Below are positions 12,216 to 21,556 of a stretch of DNA of 64,000 nucleotides, one piece after another. The position numbers and the translations under genes were made by a program. A model generated the notes under the pieces. It searched no databases and was not told the DNA's origin. It saw only the letters and a program-made list of their open reading frames with translations. The stretch lies in the NCBI RefSeq assembly GCF_965248315.1, contig NZ_CBDFIX010000001.1, positions 1 to 64,000 on the forward strand, in the 5' to 3' direction. The number at the start of each line of letters is the position of its first letter. Position 1 is the stretch's first letter. The DNA is from Ulvibacterium sp965248315 (GTDB lineage Bacteria; Bacteroidota; Bacteroidia; Flavobacteriales; Flavobacteriaceae).

Positions 12216-12353
12216 ATGGAACATTGGTTTTGGACAATACTCTGCGCATTGGTACTGGTATGGTACTTTGTGGTTACCATTGTTGTAGCGTTTCGTGGGG
12301 GCACGGACATCAAAAAGATGTTGGACAAATGGAAACAGGAAATGGAAGAATAA
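12216..12353 (+). CDS. Small one-helix membrane protein next to the symporter
   Basis: A 45-residue protein beginning MEHWFWTILCALV two bases after the symporter stop. One hydrophobic segment (about residues 4-26) is followed by a charged amphipathic tail, KKMLDKWKQEMEE. Very short single-helix partners are known for several Na+ symporters, and position plus composition suggest an accessory subunit of the upstream transporter (inference). It is the last gene of the operon. I do not recognise a named family with certainty. Confidence 0.7.
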   Translation: MEHWFWTILCALVLVWYFVVTIVVAFRGGTDIKKMLDKWKQEMEE

Positions 12354-12484
12354 AATTGCTTTTGGTTCTATAATCTCACAGAGCCAAACTTCCATGGTCA
12401 CAACCTTCAGTAGAAATCCTACCTAATACATGGGGCGGGTATGGATTTTTAATCCATAGTGGATTGGTTGATATTACTCAAACA

Positions 12485-13951
12485 TTATACCCTAGGCAAG
12501 TCGCCATCACCTTTTAAAGGCAGTTCCGAACTCCCCATAAGATAAGTGTCCACATGATGCGCTGCTTGTCTGCCTTCTGAAATAGCCCAAACGATGAGGG
12601 ATTGTCCCCTTCTTTGGTCACCGGCTGCAAAGACTCCCGGTACATTGGTTTGGTAGTTTGTCTCTTCTGCCTTTATGTTGGTTCTTTGATCCGCCTCTAG
12701 TCCCAGTTGTTCTGCAATGGTCATTTCGGATCCGGTAAATCCTAAAGCTAGGAGGGCCAATTCGCATTCCCATTCTTTCTCGGTTCCTTCTACCTCCTTT
12801 AGAACCGGACGTTTACCAGGTTGTTTGATCCATTCGACTTCTGAAGTAATCAAACCTTTTAGATTACCCTCTTTATCCCCAATAAATTCTTTGGTAGAAA
12901 TACTAAAAAAACGTTCGGCACCTTCCTTGTGGGAAGAACTGGTACGTAGTCGCATGGGCCAAAATGGCCAAGGTTGGTCCTCTGGTCTGTCTGTGGTAGC
13001 CATGGGCATAATCTCAAAATTGGATACTGATTTTGCCCCCTGACGGAAAGAAGTACCTATACAATCCGAACCCGTATCACCTCCACCGATAACAATAACG
13101 TTCTTATCAGTGGCCAAAATTTCCCCATCAAATTTTTTGACGCCATCTACCCTTCGGTTATTTTGGGATAGAAAATCCATAGCTTGGACCACTCCTTTTA
13201 AGTCCGAACCTTTAATAGGTAAATTTCTACGGACCGTAGCACCACCACAGAGTACAATAGCATCAAAATCCTGTTTCAATTGAGAGGCTTCCAAGTCCTT
13301 TCCAATATTTGTATTACATACGAATTCTATGCCTTCCTCTTCCAGAACCTCCAATCTTCGATCAATGATATGTTTTTCCATTTTGAAGTCGGGGATACCG
13401 TACCGCAATAACCCTCCAGGTTTTTCATCGCGTTCAAATACCGTAACCCAGTGTCCGGCCCTGTTCAATTGTTGTGCCGCAGCCAATCCTGCTGGTCCTG
13501 AACCAACCACTGCCACCTTTTTTTCGGTTCTATTCTTGGGAGGCTTGGCTTCTATCCATCCTTTTTTAAAGGCGGTCTCCACAATATTTTTTTCGATATT
13601 CTCAATGGAAACTGGATCTTCATTGATACCTAAAACACAGGCTTCTTCACAGGGAGCCGGGCAGAGCCGGCCTGTAAACTCGGGAAAGTTATTGGTGGCA
13701 TGCAAAATATCAGCTGCCTTTTCCCATTTACCGCGATACACCGCGTCATTAAAATCTGGGATTAAATTACCCAAGGGACATCCACTATGACAAAAAGGAA
13801 TACCACAGTCCATACAGCGAGCTCCTTGGTCCTTGAGTTCCTTTTCCTTCATTGGAAGGGTAAATTCCTTAAAGTTTTTAACACGCTCCTCTACCGGGGC
13901 ATATTCTTCAACTTTTCTATCGAATTCCAAAAATCCTGTAATCTTTCCCAT
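12485..13951 (-). CDS. gltD: Glutamate synthase [NADPH] small subunit
   Basis: A 488-residue beta subunit of GOGAT. The N-terminal iron-sulfur domain holds CMDCGIPFCHSGCPLGN and the second cysteine group CPAPCEEAC. Two Rossmann domains follow: FAD-binding VGSGPAGLAAA near 149 and NADPH-binding IGGGDTGSDC near 290. It passes electrons from NADPH to the large subunit, which makes glutamate from glutamine and 2-oxoglutarate. It lies eight bases after gltB on the same strand and is convergent with the symporter operon. Length is normal. Confidence 0.96.
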   Translation of the reverse strand: MGKITGFLEFDRKVEEYAPVEERVKNFKEFTLPMKEKELKDQGARCMDCGIPFCHSGCPLGNLIPDFNDAVYRGKWEKAADILHATNNFPEFTGRLCPAPCEEACVLGINEDPVSIENIEKNIVETAFKKGWIEAKPPKNRTEKKVAVVGSGPAGLAAAQQLNRAGHWVTVFERDEKPGGLLRYGIPDFKMEKHIIDRRLEVLEEEGIEFVCNTNIGKDLEASQLKQDFDAIVLCGGATVRRNLPIKGSDLKGVVQAMDFLSQNNRRVDGVKKFDGEILATDKNVIVIGGGDTGSDCIGTSFRQGAKSVSNFEIMPMATTDRPEDQPWPFWPMRLRTSSSHKEGAERFFSISTKEFIGDKEGNLKGLITSEVEWIKQPGKRPVLKEVEGTEKEWECELALLALGFTGSEMTIAEQLGLEADQRTNIKAEETNYQTNVPGVFAAGDQRRGQSLIVWAISEGRQAAHHVDTYLMGSSELPLKGDGDLPRV

Positions 13952-13959
13952 TTCTCGAT

Positions 13960-16900
13960 TTATATGGTTTCCAACTTTTCTTTTTCCAAACGTATCAAAG
14001 CCTGCCTATATTCCTCAGGGAAGACCTTTACAAATTTGGGAAGACTCTGCTCCCAATCTTCCAAAATACGCTGAGCCAGCGGGCTAAGGGTAGCGTTGTA
14101 GTGATTTTCGATAAGTTGCTTAAGCTGTTTTATATCGTTGTCTTCATCTACCTCCAAGAGGTTTAGGGTTTCCGTATTGCATTTTTGCCTAAATGTATTC
14201 TTCTCATCAAAAACATAGGCAATACCGCCGCTCATTCCAGCACCAAAATTCCTTCCTACTTCGCCGAGAATTACAGCTATACCACCAGTCATATATTCAC
14301 AACCATGATCCCCGATTCCCTCAACTACTGCTTTAGCACCGGAGTTTCTGACACAGAAACGTTCCCCTGCCTTTCCATTTATGTAGGCTTCGCCAGACGT
14401 TGCGCCGTAAAGGGTTACGTTGCCCGTAATGACATTTTCTTCAGGTTGCAAGGTGGATTTGTACGGAACTTTAATGACCAATTTGGCACCGGATAACCCT
14501 TTCCCCAGATAGTCATTGGTGTTTCCATTGACCACCATAGTCAATCCTTTCGTGGCAAAAGCTCCGAAACTTTGTCCCGCTGAGCCCGTAAAATTAAGCT
14601 TTAACGTATTTTCCGGGAGCCCTTCCGCACCGTATATTTTTGATATTTCATTACTAATAATGGCTCCTACCGCACGATCCGTGTTATGTATGGGGAAATC
14701 CAAAGTCAATTTTTCTTTTCGGAACAAGGCCGGATGTGCTTGCGCTATAATGTCAAATTCAATGGACTTGTCCACATCATGCTGTTGTTTCTGTGTATTG
14801 TAGAATTTGGTTCCCGAAGGGACATCTACCTGGTACAAAATTGGGGTAAGATCAATTCCTGCCGCCTTGTAATGTTCGATAGCTTTTTTTCTATCTAATT
14901 TTTGCACTTGCCCAACCATTTCATTTACGGTCCTAAAGCCCAATTGCGCCATAATTTCCCTAAGCTCTTGAGCCACAAAATACATGTAATTGACCACATG
15001 CTCAGGTTTGCCTTCGAACTTCTTACGCAATTCCGGGTTTTGGGTCGCGATACCCACCGGACAAGTGTTTAAATGACAAACACGCATCATAATACACCCC
15101 GAAGCTACTAGGGGAGCGGTGGCAAAACCAAATTCCTCCGCACCCAAAAGGCAGGCCACCGCCACATCCCTTCCCGTTTTCAACTGTCCATCGCATTCAA
15201 GAACGATCCGGTTTCTAAGGTCATTAAGAACCAAAGTCTGTTGCGCTTCGGCTATTCCCAACTCCCATGGGAGTCCGGCATGTTTCAAGGAAGTCAAAGG
15301 CGAGGCTCCTGTACCTCCATCGAACCCGGAAATAAGTACCACATCAGCTTTTGCCTTTGAAACGCCTGCTGCCACGGTTCCTACACCAACTTCGGAAACC
15401 AATTTTACGTTGACCCGTGCTTTTCTGTTGGCGGATTTTAAGTCGAAAATCAATTGAGACAGATCTTCAATGGAATAAATATCGTGATGCGGGGGAGGTG
15501 AAATTAATCCAACATAAGGTGTGGAGTTCCTTGTTTTTGCTATAGCAGGATTTACTTTTGGGCCAGGAAGTTGCCCGCCTTCGCCAGGCTTGGCACCTTG
15601 AGCCATTTTAATCTGTATTTCCTGTGCGCTTGTAAGGTAGTTGGAGGTTACCCCGAACCTCCCGGAAGCTACTTGTTTTATGGCACTGTTACGCCAATCC
15701 CCTGTAGCGTTTCTATAAAACCGTTCGGCGTCTTCCCCACCTTCGCCAGAATTGCTCTTCCCTCCGATGCGATTCATGGCTATGGCCAGGTTTTCGTGGG
15801 CTTCTTTGCTTATAGACCCGTAGGACATGGCCCCGGTCTTAAAACGCTTAACGATTTCCGTCCAAGGTTCAACTTCCTCTAAGGGAATAGGGTCAAAATT
15901 GGAAAATTCAAATAACCCTCGAATGGTCATTAGATTTTTTGACTGCTCATTCACCATTTCGGAGAATTCCTTATACGTATTGGCCTCGTTGTTACGAACT
16001 GCTTTTTGGAGCTTGGCAATGGATAATGGATTGAACATATGTTTCTCGCCATCCCTTCTCCAACGATATTCCCCACCAATTTCCAGGTCTAGAGTCGCTG
16101 CCACTTCTTTTTTGCTAAATGCCTTATTATGCCTCTTCGCAATTTCTTTTTCAATCTCGTACAATCCGATACCCTGAATTCGAGTGGGCGTATTGGGGAA
16201 ATATTTGTCAACTACTTTGGTATTTATGCCAATGCACTCAAACAATTGCGAACCCCGGTATGAATTCAAAGTAGAGATACCTATTTTGTTCATCACTTTT
16301 AAGATTCCCTTGCCGATAGCCTTGTTATAATTGGCAATGGCTTCTTCGAAAGTGAATTCGGTGATATCATTTTCTTCAATCTGTTCCCCAATAATCTCAT
16401 TTACCAAATATGGGTTTATTGCACTTGCCCCAAATCCGAACAAAAGACAAAAGTGATGCACTTCCCTAGGTTCTGCGGATTCGATGATAATACTGAGTTT
16501 AGAGCGTTTGCCCAACCTTTGGAGTCCACTATTTACATAGGAACAGGCAAGTAAGGCGGGAATTGGTGCATTTTCTGCACTAACATACCTATCGGAAAGA
16601 ATAATGATGTTGGCCCCTTCATCTATGGCCTTGGAGGCCTGCTCCAAAATGGATTGTAATGCATCCTCAAGACCATTATGACCTTTTTGAACCTCATACA
16701 AAATGGGTATGGAAACTACTTTATAATCCGGACTGGAATCGTAATTCTTTATTTTGTCCAGATCTTCCTTGGAAATCACGGGGTTCTGGATTTTTAGTTT
16801 TCTGCAGTGATATTCCGTAATGTCGAAAATGTTGTAGTCCATGCCCAGGGTGAGGCTGATATCCGTAATCAATTCCTCACGAATACCATCCAAAGGAGGA

Positions 16901-18468
16901 TTGGTAACCTGTGCGAAAAGCTGTTTAAAATAGTTGTAAAGCAACTGGGGACGTTCCGAAAGTACCGCTATGGGAGTATCCGAACCCATGGAACCAATGG
17001 GCTCCTTGGCATTCTTTCCCATAGGTAGGATTATGGTGTTAATGTCTTCCAAGGTATATCCAAAGGCGGATTTCCGCTTTTCCAAAGTTGCTTCGCCCAA
17101 GAATAAGGGGCAATCATTGTAGGGGATATCCCTTAAATGCACCAAATTATTGTCCAACCATTTCTTATAGGGATGTCTTTGGGCAATTTCTTCCTTTATT
17201 TCTTCATCATTTACTATTCTTCCCTCTTCCATGTTCACTAAGAACATCTTACCAGGCTCTAGCCTACCGTGATATTCTATATTTTCCGGCTCCAATTGGA
17301 CGACTCCAGTTTCCGAGGACATCACAACATATCCATCCTTGGTCACTGAATACCGAGAAGGTCTCAATCCGTTCCTATCCAAAACTGCACCGATGTAATT
17401 TCCATCTGTAAATGGAATGGAAGCAGGTCCGTCCCAAGGTTCCATTACACAGGAATTGTATTCATAAAAGGCACGTTTGGCCTCGGACATTTCGGAATTT
17501 TTTTCCCAAGCTTCGGGAACCAACATCATCATTACCTCTGGCAATGACCTGCCTGTCATGAGCAAAAGCTCAACGACCATATCCATGGTCGCAGAATCCG
17601 ATTTTCCCGGAAGGATTATAGGAAGTATTTCCTTTATTTGCGGGCCGAACAAATCACTTTGAAGTAGACTCTCCCTTGAACGCATCCTTGAAACATTGCC
17701 GCGTAGGGTATTGATTTCACCATTATGGCACATATAACGGAAAGGTTGTGCCAAATCCCAGGTTGGGAAAGTATTGGTAGAAAACCTTTGGTGTACCAAG
17801 GCCAATCTGGTTACTACTTTAGGATTCATTAGGTCCTTGTAATACAAACTGATGTCTTTGGGCATCAATAGTCCCTTAAAAATGATGATTTTTGTGGAGA
17901 GACTAGGTATGTAAAAGAATTTACTCTCAGAAAGTTTGGATTCAATGATGGTATGTTCGGTGACCTTACGCGCAATGAAAAGCTTAATATTAAAGTCAAA
18001 ATAGGTTTGCTCCGCAGTTTCTTTTCCGACAAAAATCTGTTTTACAAAAGGCTCTGTTTCCATGGCAATGCGCCCGGGTACGGACTTATTGACCGGAACG
18101 TTGCGCCAACCCAACAAATTGAGTCCTTGTTTTTTGATGTTTTCCTCTAGGACCGAAATACAGAAATTGCGCTGGTTTTCTTTTTGGGGCAAAAAAACAT
18201 TACTCACGGCATATTCCCCAGGCTCAGGAAGATCAAAATTGCAAACATCCTTAAAGAAATCATGGGGAATGTCTATAAGGATACCCGCTCCGTCACCTGT
18301 CTTTCCATCGGCACTTACCGCACCTCTATGTTCCAATTTATCCAGTATCTCAAGGGCCTTATGAATAATGTCATTGGATTTCTTTCCCTTAAGGCTACAG
18401 ATGAAGCCCGCGCCACAGTTGTCATGTTCAAATTCCGGTAGGTATAACCCTTGTTTCTTCAATTTCAT
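13960..18468 (-). CDS. gltB: Glutamate synthase large subunit
   Basis: The alpha subunit of glutamate synthase, 1502 residues from the start chosen here. It contains an N-terminal class II glutamine amidotransferase domain whose nucleophile is Cys18 in EFEHDNCGAGF, a central domain, the FMN-binding synthase domain with the 3Fe-4S cysteines (CHLNTCPVGIATQ), and the C-terminal GXGXG beta-helix domain (for example GDHGCEYMTGG). I chose ATG at 18468 because it gives the short propeptide usual before the catalytic cysteine. An in-frame ATG at 18507 would add 13 unconserved residues. The enzyme handles ammonia assimilation with gltD. Confidence 0.95.
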   Translation of the reverse strand: MKLKKQGLYLPEFEHDNCGAGFICSLKGKKSNDIIHKALEILDKLEHRGAVSADGKTGDGAGILIDIPHDFFKDVCNFDLPEPGEYAVSNVFLPQKENQRNFCISVLEENIKKQGLNLLGWRNVPVNKSVPGRIAMETEPFVKQIFVGKETAEQTYFDFNIKLFIARKVTEHTIIESKLSESKFFYIPSLSTKIIIFKGLLMPKDISLYYKDLMNPKVVTRLALVHQRFSTNTFPTWDLAQPFRYMCHNGEINTLRGNVSRMRSRESLLQSDLFGPQIKEILPIILPGKSDSATMDMVVELLLMTGRSLPEVMMMLVPEAWEKNSEMSEAKRAFYEYNSCVMEPWDGPASIPFTDGNYIGAVLDRNGLRPSRYSVTKDGYVVMSSETGVVQLEPENIEYHGRLEPGKMFLVNMEEGRIVNDEEIKEEIAQRHPYKKWLDNNLVHLRDIPYNDCPLFLGEATLEKRKSAFGYTLEDINTIILPMGKNAKEPIGSMGSDTPIAVLSERPQLLYNYFKQLFAQVTNPPLDGIREELITDISLTLGMDYNIFDITEYHCRKLKIQNPVISKEDLDKIKNYDSSPDYKVVSIPILYEVQKGHNGLEDALQSILEQASKAIDEGANIIILSDRYVSAENAPIPALLACSYVNSGLQRLGKRSKLSIIIESAEPREVHHFCLLFGFGASAINPYLVNEIIGEQIEENDITEFTFEEAIANYNKAIGKGILKVMNKIGISTLNSYRGSQLFECIGINTKVVDKYFPNTPTRIQGIGLYEIEKEIAKRHNKAFSKKEVAATLDLEIGGEYRWRRDGEKHMFNPLSIAKLQKAVRNNEANTYKEFSEMVNEQSKNLMTIRGLFEFSNFDPIPLEEVEPWTEIVKRFKTGAMSYGSISKEAHENLAIAMNRIGGKSNSGEGGEDAERFYRNATGDWRNSAIKQVASGRFGVTSNYLTSAQEIQIKMAQGAKPGEGGQLPGPKVNPAIAKTRNSTPYVGLISPPPHHDIYSIEDLSQLIFDLKSANRKARVNVKLVSEVGVGTVAAGVSKAKADVVLISGFDGGTGASPLTSLKHAGLPWELGIAEAQQTLVLNDLRNRIVLECDGQLKTGRDVAVACLLGAEEFGFATAPLVASGCIMMRVCHLNTCPVGIATQNPELRKKFEGKPEHVVNYMYFVAQELREIMAQLGFRTVNEMVGQVQKLDRKKAIEHYKAAGIDLTPILYQVDVPSGTKFYNTQKQQHDVDKSIEFDIIAQAHPALFRKEKLTLDFPIHNTDRAVGAIISNEISKIYGAEGLPENTLKLNFTGSAGQSFGAFATKGLTMVVNGNTNDYLGKGLSGAKLVIKVPYKSTLQPEENVITGNVTLYGATSGEAYINGKAGERFCVRNSGAKAVVEGIGDHGCEYMTGGIAVILGEVGRNFGAGMSGGIAYVFDEKNTFRQKCNTETLNLLEVDEDNDIKQLKQLIENHYNATLSPLAQRILEDWEQSLPKFVKVFPEEYRQALIRLEKEKLETI

Positions 18469-18507
18469 CTGGTACAATTTAGTTTGTTTGTTAAGGGGCC
18501 TATACAA

Positions 18508-18883
18508 TTTAGTACACCTTTTAGTAGATGTACTTGTTTGAAATGGCAGGTTTCAAACATTATGGCATTTATTCAAAAATAGCATTATTGATGAATTATT
18601 TGTATTGAATCAAAAAAAAGACAAAATAAAATTCAACAATTAGAATAAAATGCTTAAAAATATTCAAAAACGAATTTTTGGTCGGTTTAATTTATTAGAA
18701 TGACAAATTTAAGAAATCGAAAAAGGCTTTGAAAAGATTTTATAGGGTAAGTCATCCTGTTTTGGGAATTTATAACAAATGACCCCTATGTTTTTAGAGG
18801 GGCAACACTTTGAATGTTGGAATAAAACAAAATAAGCCCCTTATTCGTTAAGGTGGGTAAGCATGGCCTGATTTGTTTATATT
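18508..18883. other. AT-rich intergenic region
   Basis: A gap of 376 bases between gltB and the acyl-CoA dehydrogenase, both on the minus strand. It must hold the gltBD promoter. CAAATTTA near 18701 would read as a TAnnTTTG -7 box on the minus strand, but I find no TTG partner at the right spacing. I see no RNA gene and no convincing terminator. Confidence 0.4.
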
Positions 18884-20026
18884 TCAATTCCTTACAATAT
18901 CCCTTGAAATAACAATTTTTTGAATTTCGGAAGTGCCTTCATAAATCTGCGTAATCTTTGCGTCCCGCATTAACCGTTCTACATGGTAATCCTTTACAAA
19001 ACCATTACCTCCGTGTATTTGAACCGCTTCAACCGTTGTTTCCATAGCCACTTGGGAGGCATACAATTTGGCCATTGCACCGGAAAGGTCATAATTGTTC
19101 CCTTGATCTTTGTCCCATGCTGCCTTGTACACCAAATGTCGGGCCGCCTCTATTTGTGTATGCATGTCCGCCAATTTAAAGGCGATGGCCTGATGATTGG
19201 ATATCTCCGTTCCAAACGCTTTACGTTCCTTGGAGTATTTTAGTGCCAGTTCATATGCACCCGCAGCAATGCCCAAAGCCTGTGCGGCGATTCCGATTCT
19301 ACCACCGGCCAGAGTTTTCATGGCAAACTTGAAGCCAAAGCCATCTTCGCCGATTCGATTTTCTTTTGGTACAATTACGTCATTAAAAATAAGGGAGTGG
19401 GTATCACTTCCTCGAATCCCCAATTTATTTTCCTTGGGCCCTATTTCAAAACCCTTCATTCCCTTTTCCACGATTAAGGCATTGATGCCTTTGTGCCCTT
19501 TTTCTTTATCTGTTTGCGCTATTACCAAATAAACTTCCGCTGTGCTACCGTTGGTAATCCAATTTTTGGTGCCGTTAAGTATGTAGTGATCCCCCTGGTC
19601 AAGAGCCGTAGTCCTTTGTGAGGTGGCATCGCTACCCGCTTCTGGTTCGGAAAGGCAAAATGCCCCAATAATCTCACCCGTTGCCAGTCGCTTTAAATAC
19701 TTTTCTTTTTGGGACTCGTTGCCAAAGGTTTCCAGTCCCCAACAGACCAAGGAATTATTTACGGAAACCACTACGGATGCCGACGAATCCACTTTTGAAA
19801 ATTCTTCCATGGCAATGGCATAGGATATGGTGTCCAATCCACTGCCACCATATTTAGGGTCTACCATCATACCCATGAACCCCATTTCCCCCATTTTTTT
19901 TATTTGTGCTGTCGGAAATTTTTGCGCTTCGTCACGTTCAATTACTCCAGGAAGTAGTTCGTTCCGGGAAAAATCTCGGGCTGCCTGCCGTATCATCAAT
20001 TGTTCCTCGGATAAGGTAAAATCCAT
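18884..20026 (-). CDS. Acyl-CoA dehydrogenase
   Basis: A 380-residue FAD flavoenzyme with the full acyl-CoA dehydrogenase layout: N-terminal helical domain, middle beta domain (AFCLSEPEAGSD near 125; NWITNGSTAEVYLV), and C-terminal helical domain with VQIHGGNGFVKDYHVERL and the catalytic glutamate in QIYEGTSEIQ (Glu363). Glutamate at this position is that of short-chain and butyryl-CoA type enzymes. It oxidises acyl-CoA to enoyl-CoA in fatty-acid or branched-chain amino-acid breakdown. It stands alone as a single-gene unit, divergent from the amino-acid dehydrogenase gene. Confidence 0.93.
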   Translation of the reverse strand: MDFTLSEEQLMIRQAARDFSRNELLPGVIERDEAQKFPTAQIKKMGEMGFMGMMVDPKYGGSGLDTISYAIAMEEFSKVDSSASVVVSVNNSLVCWGLETFGNESQKEKYLKRLATGEIIGAFCLSEPEAGSDATSQRTTALDQGDHYILNGTKNWITNGSTAEVYLVIAQTDKEKGHKGINALIVEKGMKGFEIGPKENKLGIRGSDTHSLIFNDVIVPKENRIGEDGFGFKFAMKTLAGGRIGIAAQALGIAAGAYELALKYSKERKAFGTEISNHQAIAFKLADMHTQIEAARHLVYKAAWDKDQGNNYDLSGAMAKLYASQVAMETTVEAVQIHGGNGFVKDYHVERLMRDAKITQIYEGTSEIQKIVISRDIVRN

Positions 20027-20161
20027 AAAAAGTCACTTATTTTTCTGTAACAAAGATAAGATTACGGAGCTTAATGCAGAATAGGTTTACGAGCTATTTT
20101 CTATACGGTTAATTTTTGTGATAAGGAACTGTAAAACATGTCAAAACCGATGCCAAATTTT

Positions 20162-20169
20162 TATATTTG
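20162..20169 (+). promoter_or_regulatory. Possible -7 promoter element (TATATTTG)
   Basis: A match to the Bacteroidota -7 consensus TAnnTTTG lies 138 bases before the amino-acid dehydrogenase start at 20308. No TTG occurs at the ideal 19-bp spacing, so it remains a candidate. No other feature is seen in the 20027-20307 gap. Confidence 0.3.
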
Positions 20170-20307
20170 TTACCGGTCATCTTTCAAACTGATTTAAGCA
20201 AAATAGTATGAGACAACATTAGCTACATCCTAAGGGAACAGCAGAATAATGAGAAGTATTACGTAGTACATGTATTCTAAGTCACATACAATTTTAAATC
20301 AATAGTA

Positions 20308-21540
20308 ATGAAAGAACTACTTCAAGAATATGAAAATAAACGGCCTGAAATCGTTTTTAATTGGAAAGACCCTGAAACTGAGGCCGAAGGATGGACGGTC
20401 ATAAACTCACTTAGGGGTGGGGCCGCTGGTGGGGGAACGCGCATGCGTGAGGGACTTGATATGAACGAAGTCCTCTCCCTGGCCAAAACCATGGAAGTGA
20501 AATTCACGATTTCAGGTCCCCCGATAGGTGGGGCAAAATCAGGCATAAATTTCAATCCGAACGATCCGAGAAAAAAAGGGGTGTTGAAAAGATGGTACCA
20601 TGCGGTATCCCCTTTACTTAAAAGTTATTATGGTACAGGTGGGGACCTCAATGTAGATGAAACCCACGAGGTGATTCCAATAACCGAAGATGCCGGAGTT
20701 TGGCATCCACAAGAGGGAGTGTTCAATGGTCATTTTAGACCTACCGAGGCGGATAAGATCAATAGGATAGGACAATTGCGGCTCGGGGTCATAAAACCCC
20801 TTGAAAGTGACAGATATTCTCCCGATACCTCCCGAAAATATACGGTAGCGGATATGATCACAGGTTTTGGGGTGGCCGAGGCCATTCGTCACTATTATGA
20901 TATTTTTGGAGGGAATGTTATGGGGAAACGAGCTGTGGTGCAAGGCTTTGGCAATGTTGGGGGAGCTGCGGCTTTCTATCTTTCCCAAATGGGCGCAAAG
21001 ATTGTGGGCATATTGGATAGGACGGGAGGCATAATCAACGAGAAGGGATTTACTTTTGACGAGATCAAACATTTTTTTCTGAATAAAAAAGGGAATAACC
21101 TCATGGCTCCTGCAAACCAAATGATTCCTTTTGATGAGGTAAAGGAAAGCATATGGGAGCTGCCCACCGAAATATTTGCCCCATGTGCGGCGTCCCGGTT
21201 GATCACCAAAGCACAGATTGCTAAAATGATGGACACTGGTCTAGAGGTCATTTCCTGCGGGGCCAATGTTCCTTTTGCGGACAAAGAGATTTTCTTTGGC
21301 CCCATAATGGAATATACAGATGGCAGGGTCAGCCTTATTCCGGATTTTATATCCAATTGCGGTATGGCCCGTGTTTTTGCCTACTTTATGGAGAAAAGAG
21401 TGGGAATAAATGATGAATTGATATTTAATGATACTTCCAATACCATTAGAAAGGCAATTTTGAATATCTTTAAGCAGAATCCTTCAAAAATAAATTTGAG
21501 CAGAACGGGATTTGAAATTGCATTGAAACAGCTAGTATAA
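20308..21540 (+). CDS. Glu/Leu/Phe/Val family amino-acid dehydrogenase
   Basis: A 410-residue NAD(P)-dependent oxidative deaminase. The N-terminal catalytic domain has SLRGGAAGGGTRMR, the GGAKSGI lysine (Lys77) and the GTGGDLNVDE block near 111. The C-terminal Rossmann domain has VQGFGNVGGAAAFYL near 213. The family interconverts amino acids and 2-oxo acids with ammonia. Exact specificity (glutamate versus branched-chain) is not readable. Its place near the glutamate synthase genes fits nitrogen metabolism. A 16-base gap to the NhaD antiporter gene suggests co-transcription. Confidence 0.9.
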   Translation: MKELLQEYENKRPEIVFNWKDPETEAEGWTVINSLRGGAAGGGTRMREGLDMNEVLSLAKTMEVKFTISGPPIGGAKSGINFNPNDPRKKGVLKRWYHAVSPLLKSYYGTGGDLNVDETHEVIPITEDAGVWHPQEGVFNGHFRPTEADKINRIGQLRLGVIKPLESDRYSPDTSRKYTVADMITGFGVAEAIRHYYDIFGGNVMGKRAVVQGFGNVGGAAAFYLSQMGAKIVGILDRTGGIINEKGFTFDEIKHFFLNKKGNNLMAPANQMIPFDEVKESIWELPTEIFAPCAASRLITKAQIAKMMDTGLEVISCGANVPFADKEIFFGPIMEYTDGRVSLIPDFISNCGMARVFAYFMEKRVGINDELIFNDTSNTIRKAILNIFKQNPSKINLSRTGFEIALKQLV

Positions 21541-21556
21541 CTAAAACCGACCGAGT

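Noticed and set aside
12441..12457. Small hairpin (ATGGATT/AATCCAT) as terminator between the symporter operon and gltD
   Set aside because: Only seven AT-rich pairs and no T-run; too weak to call.
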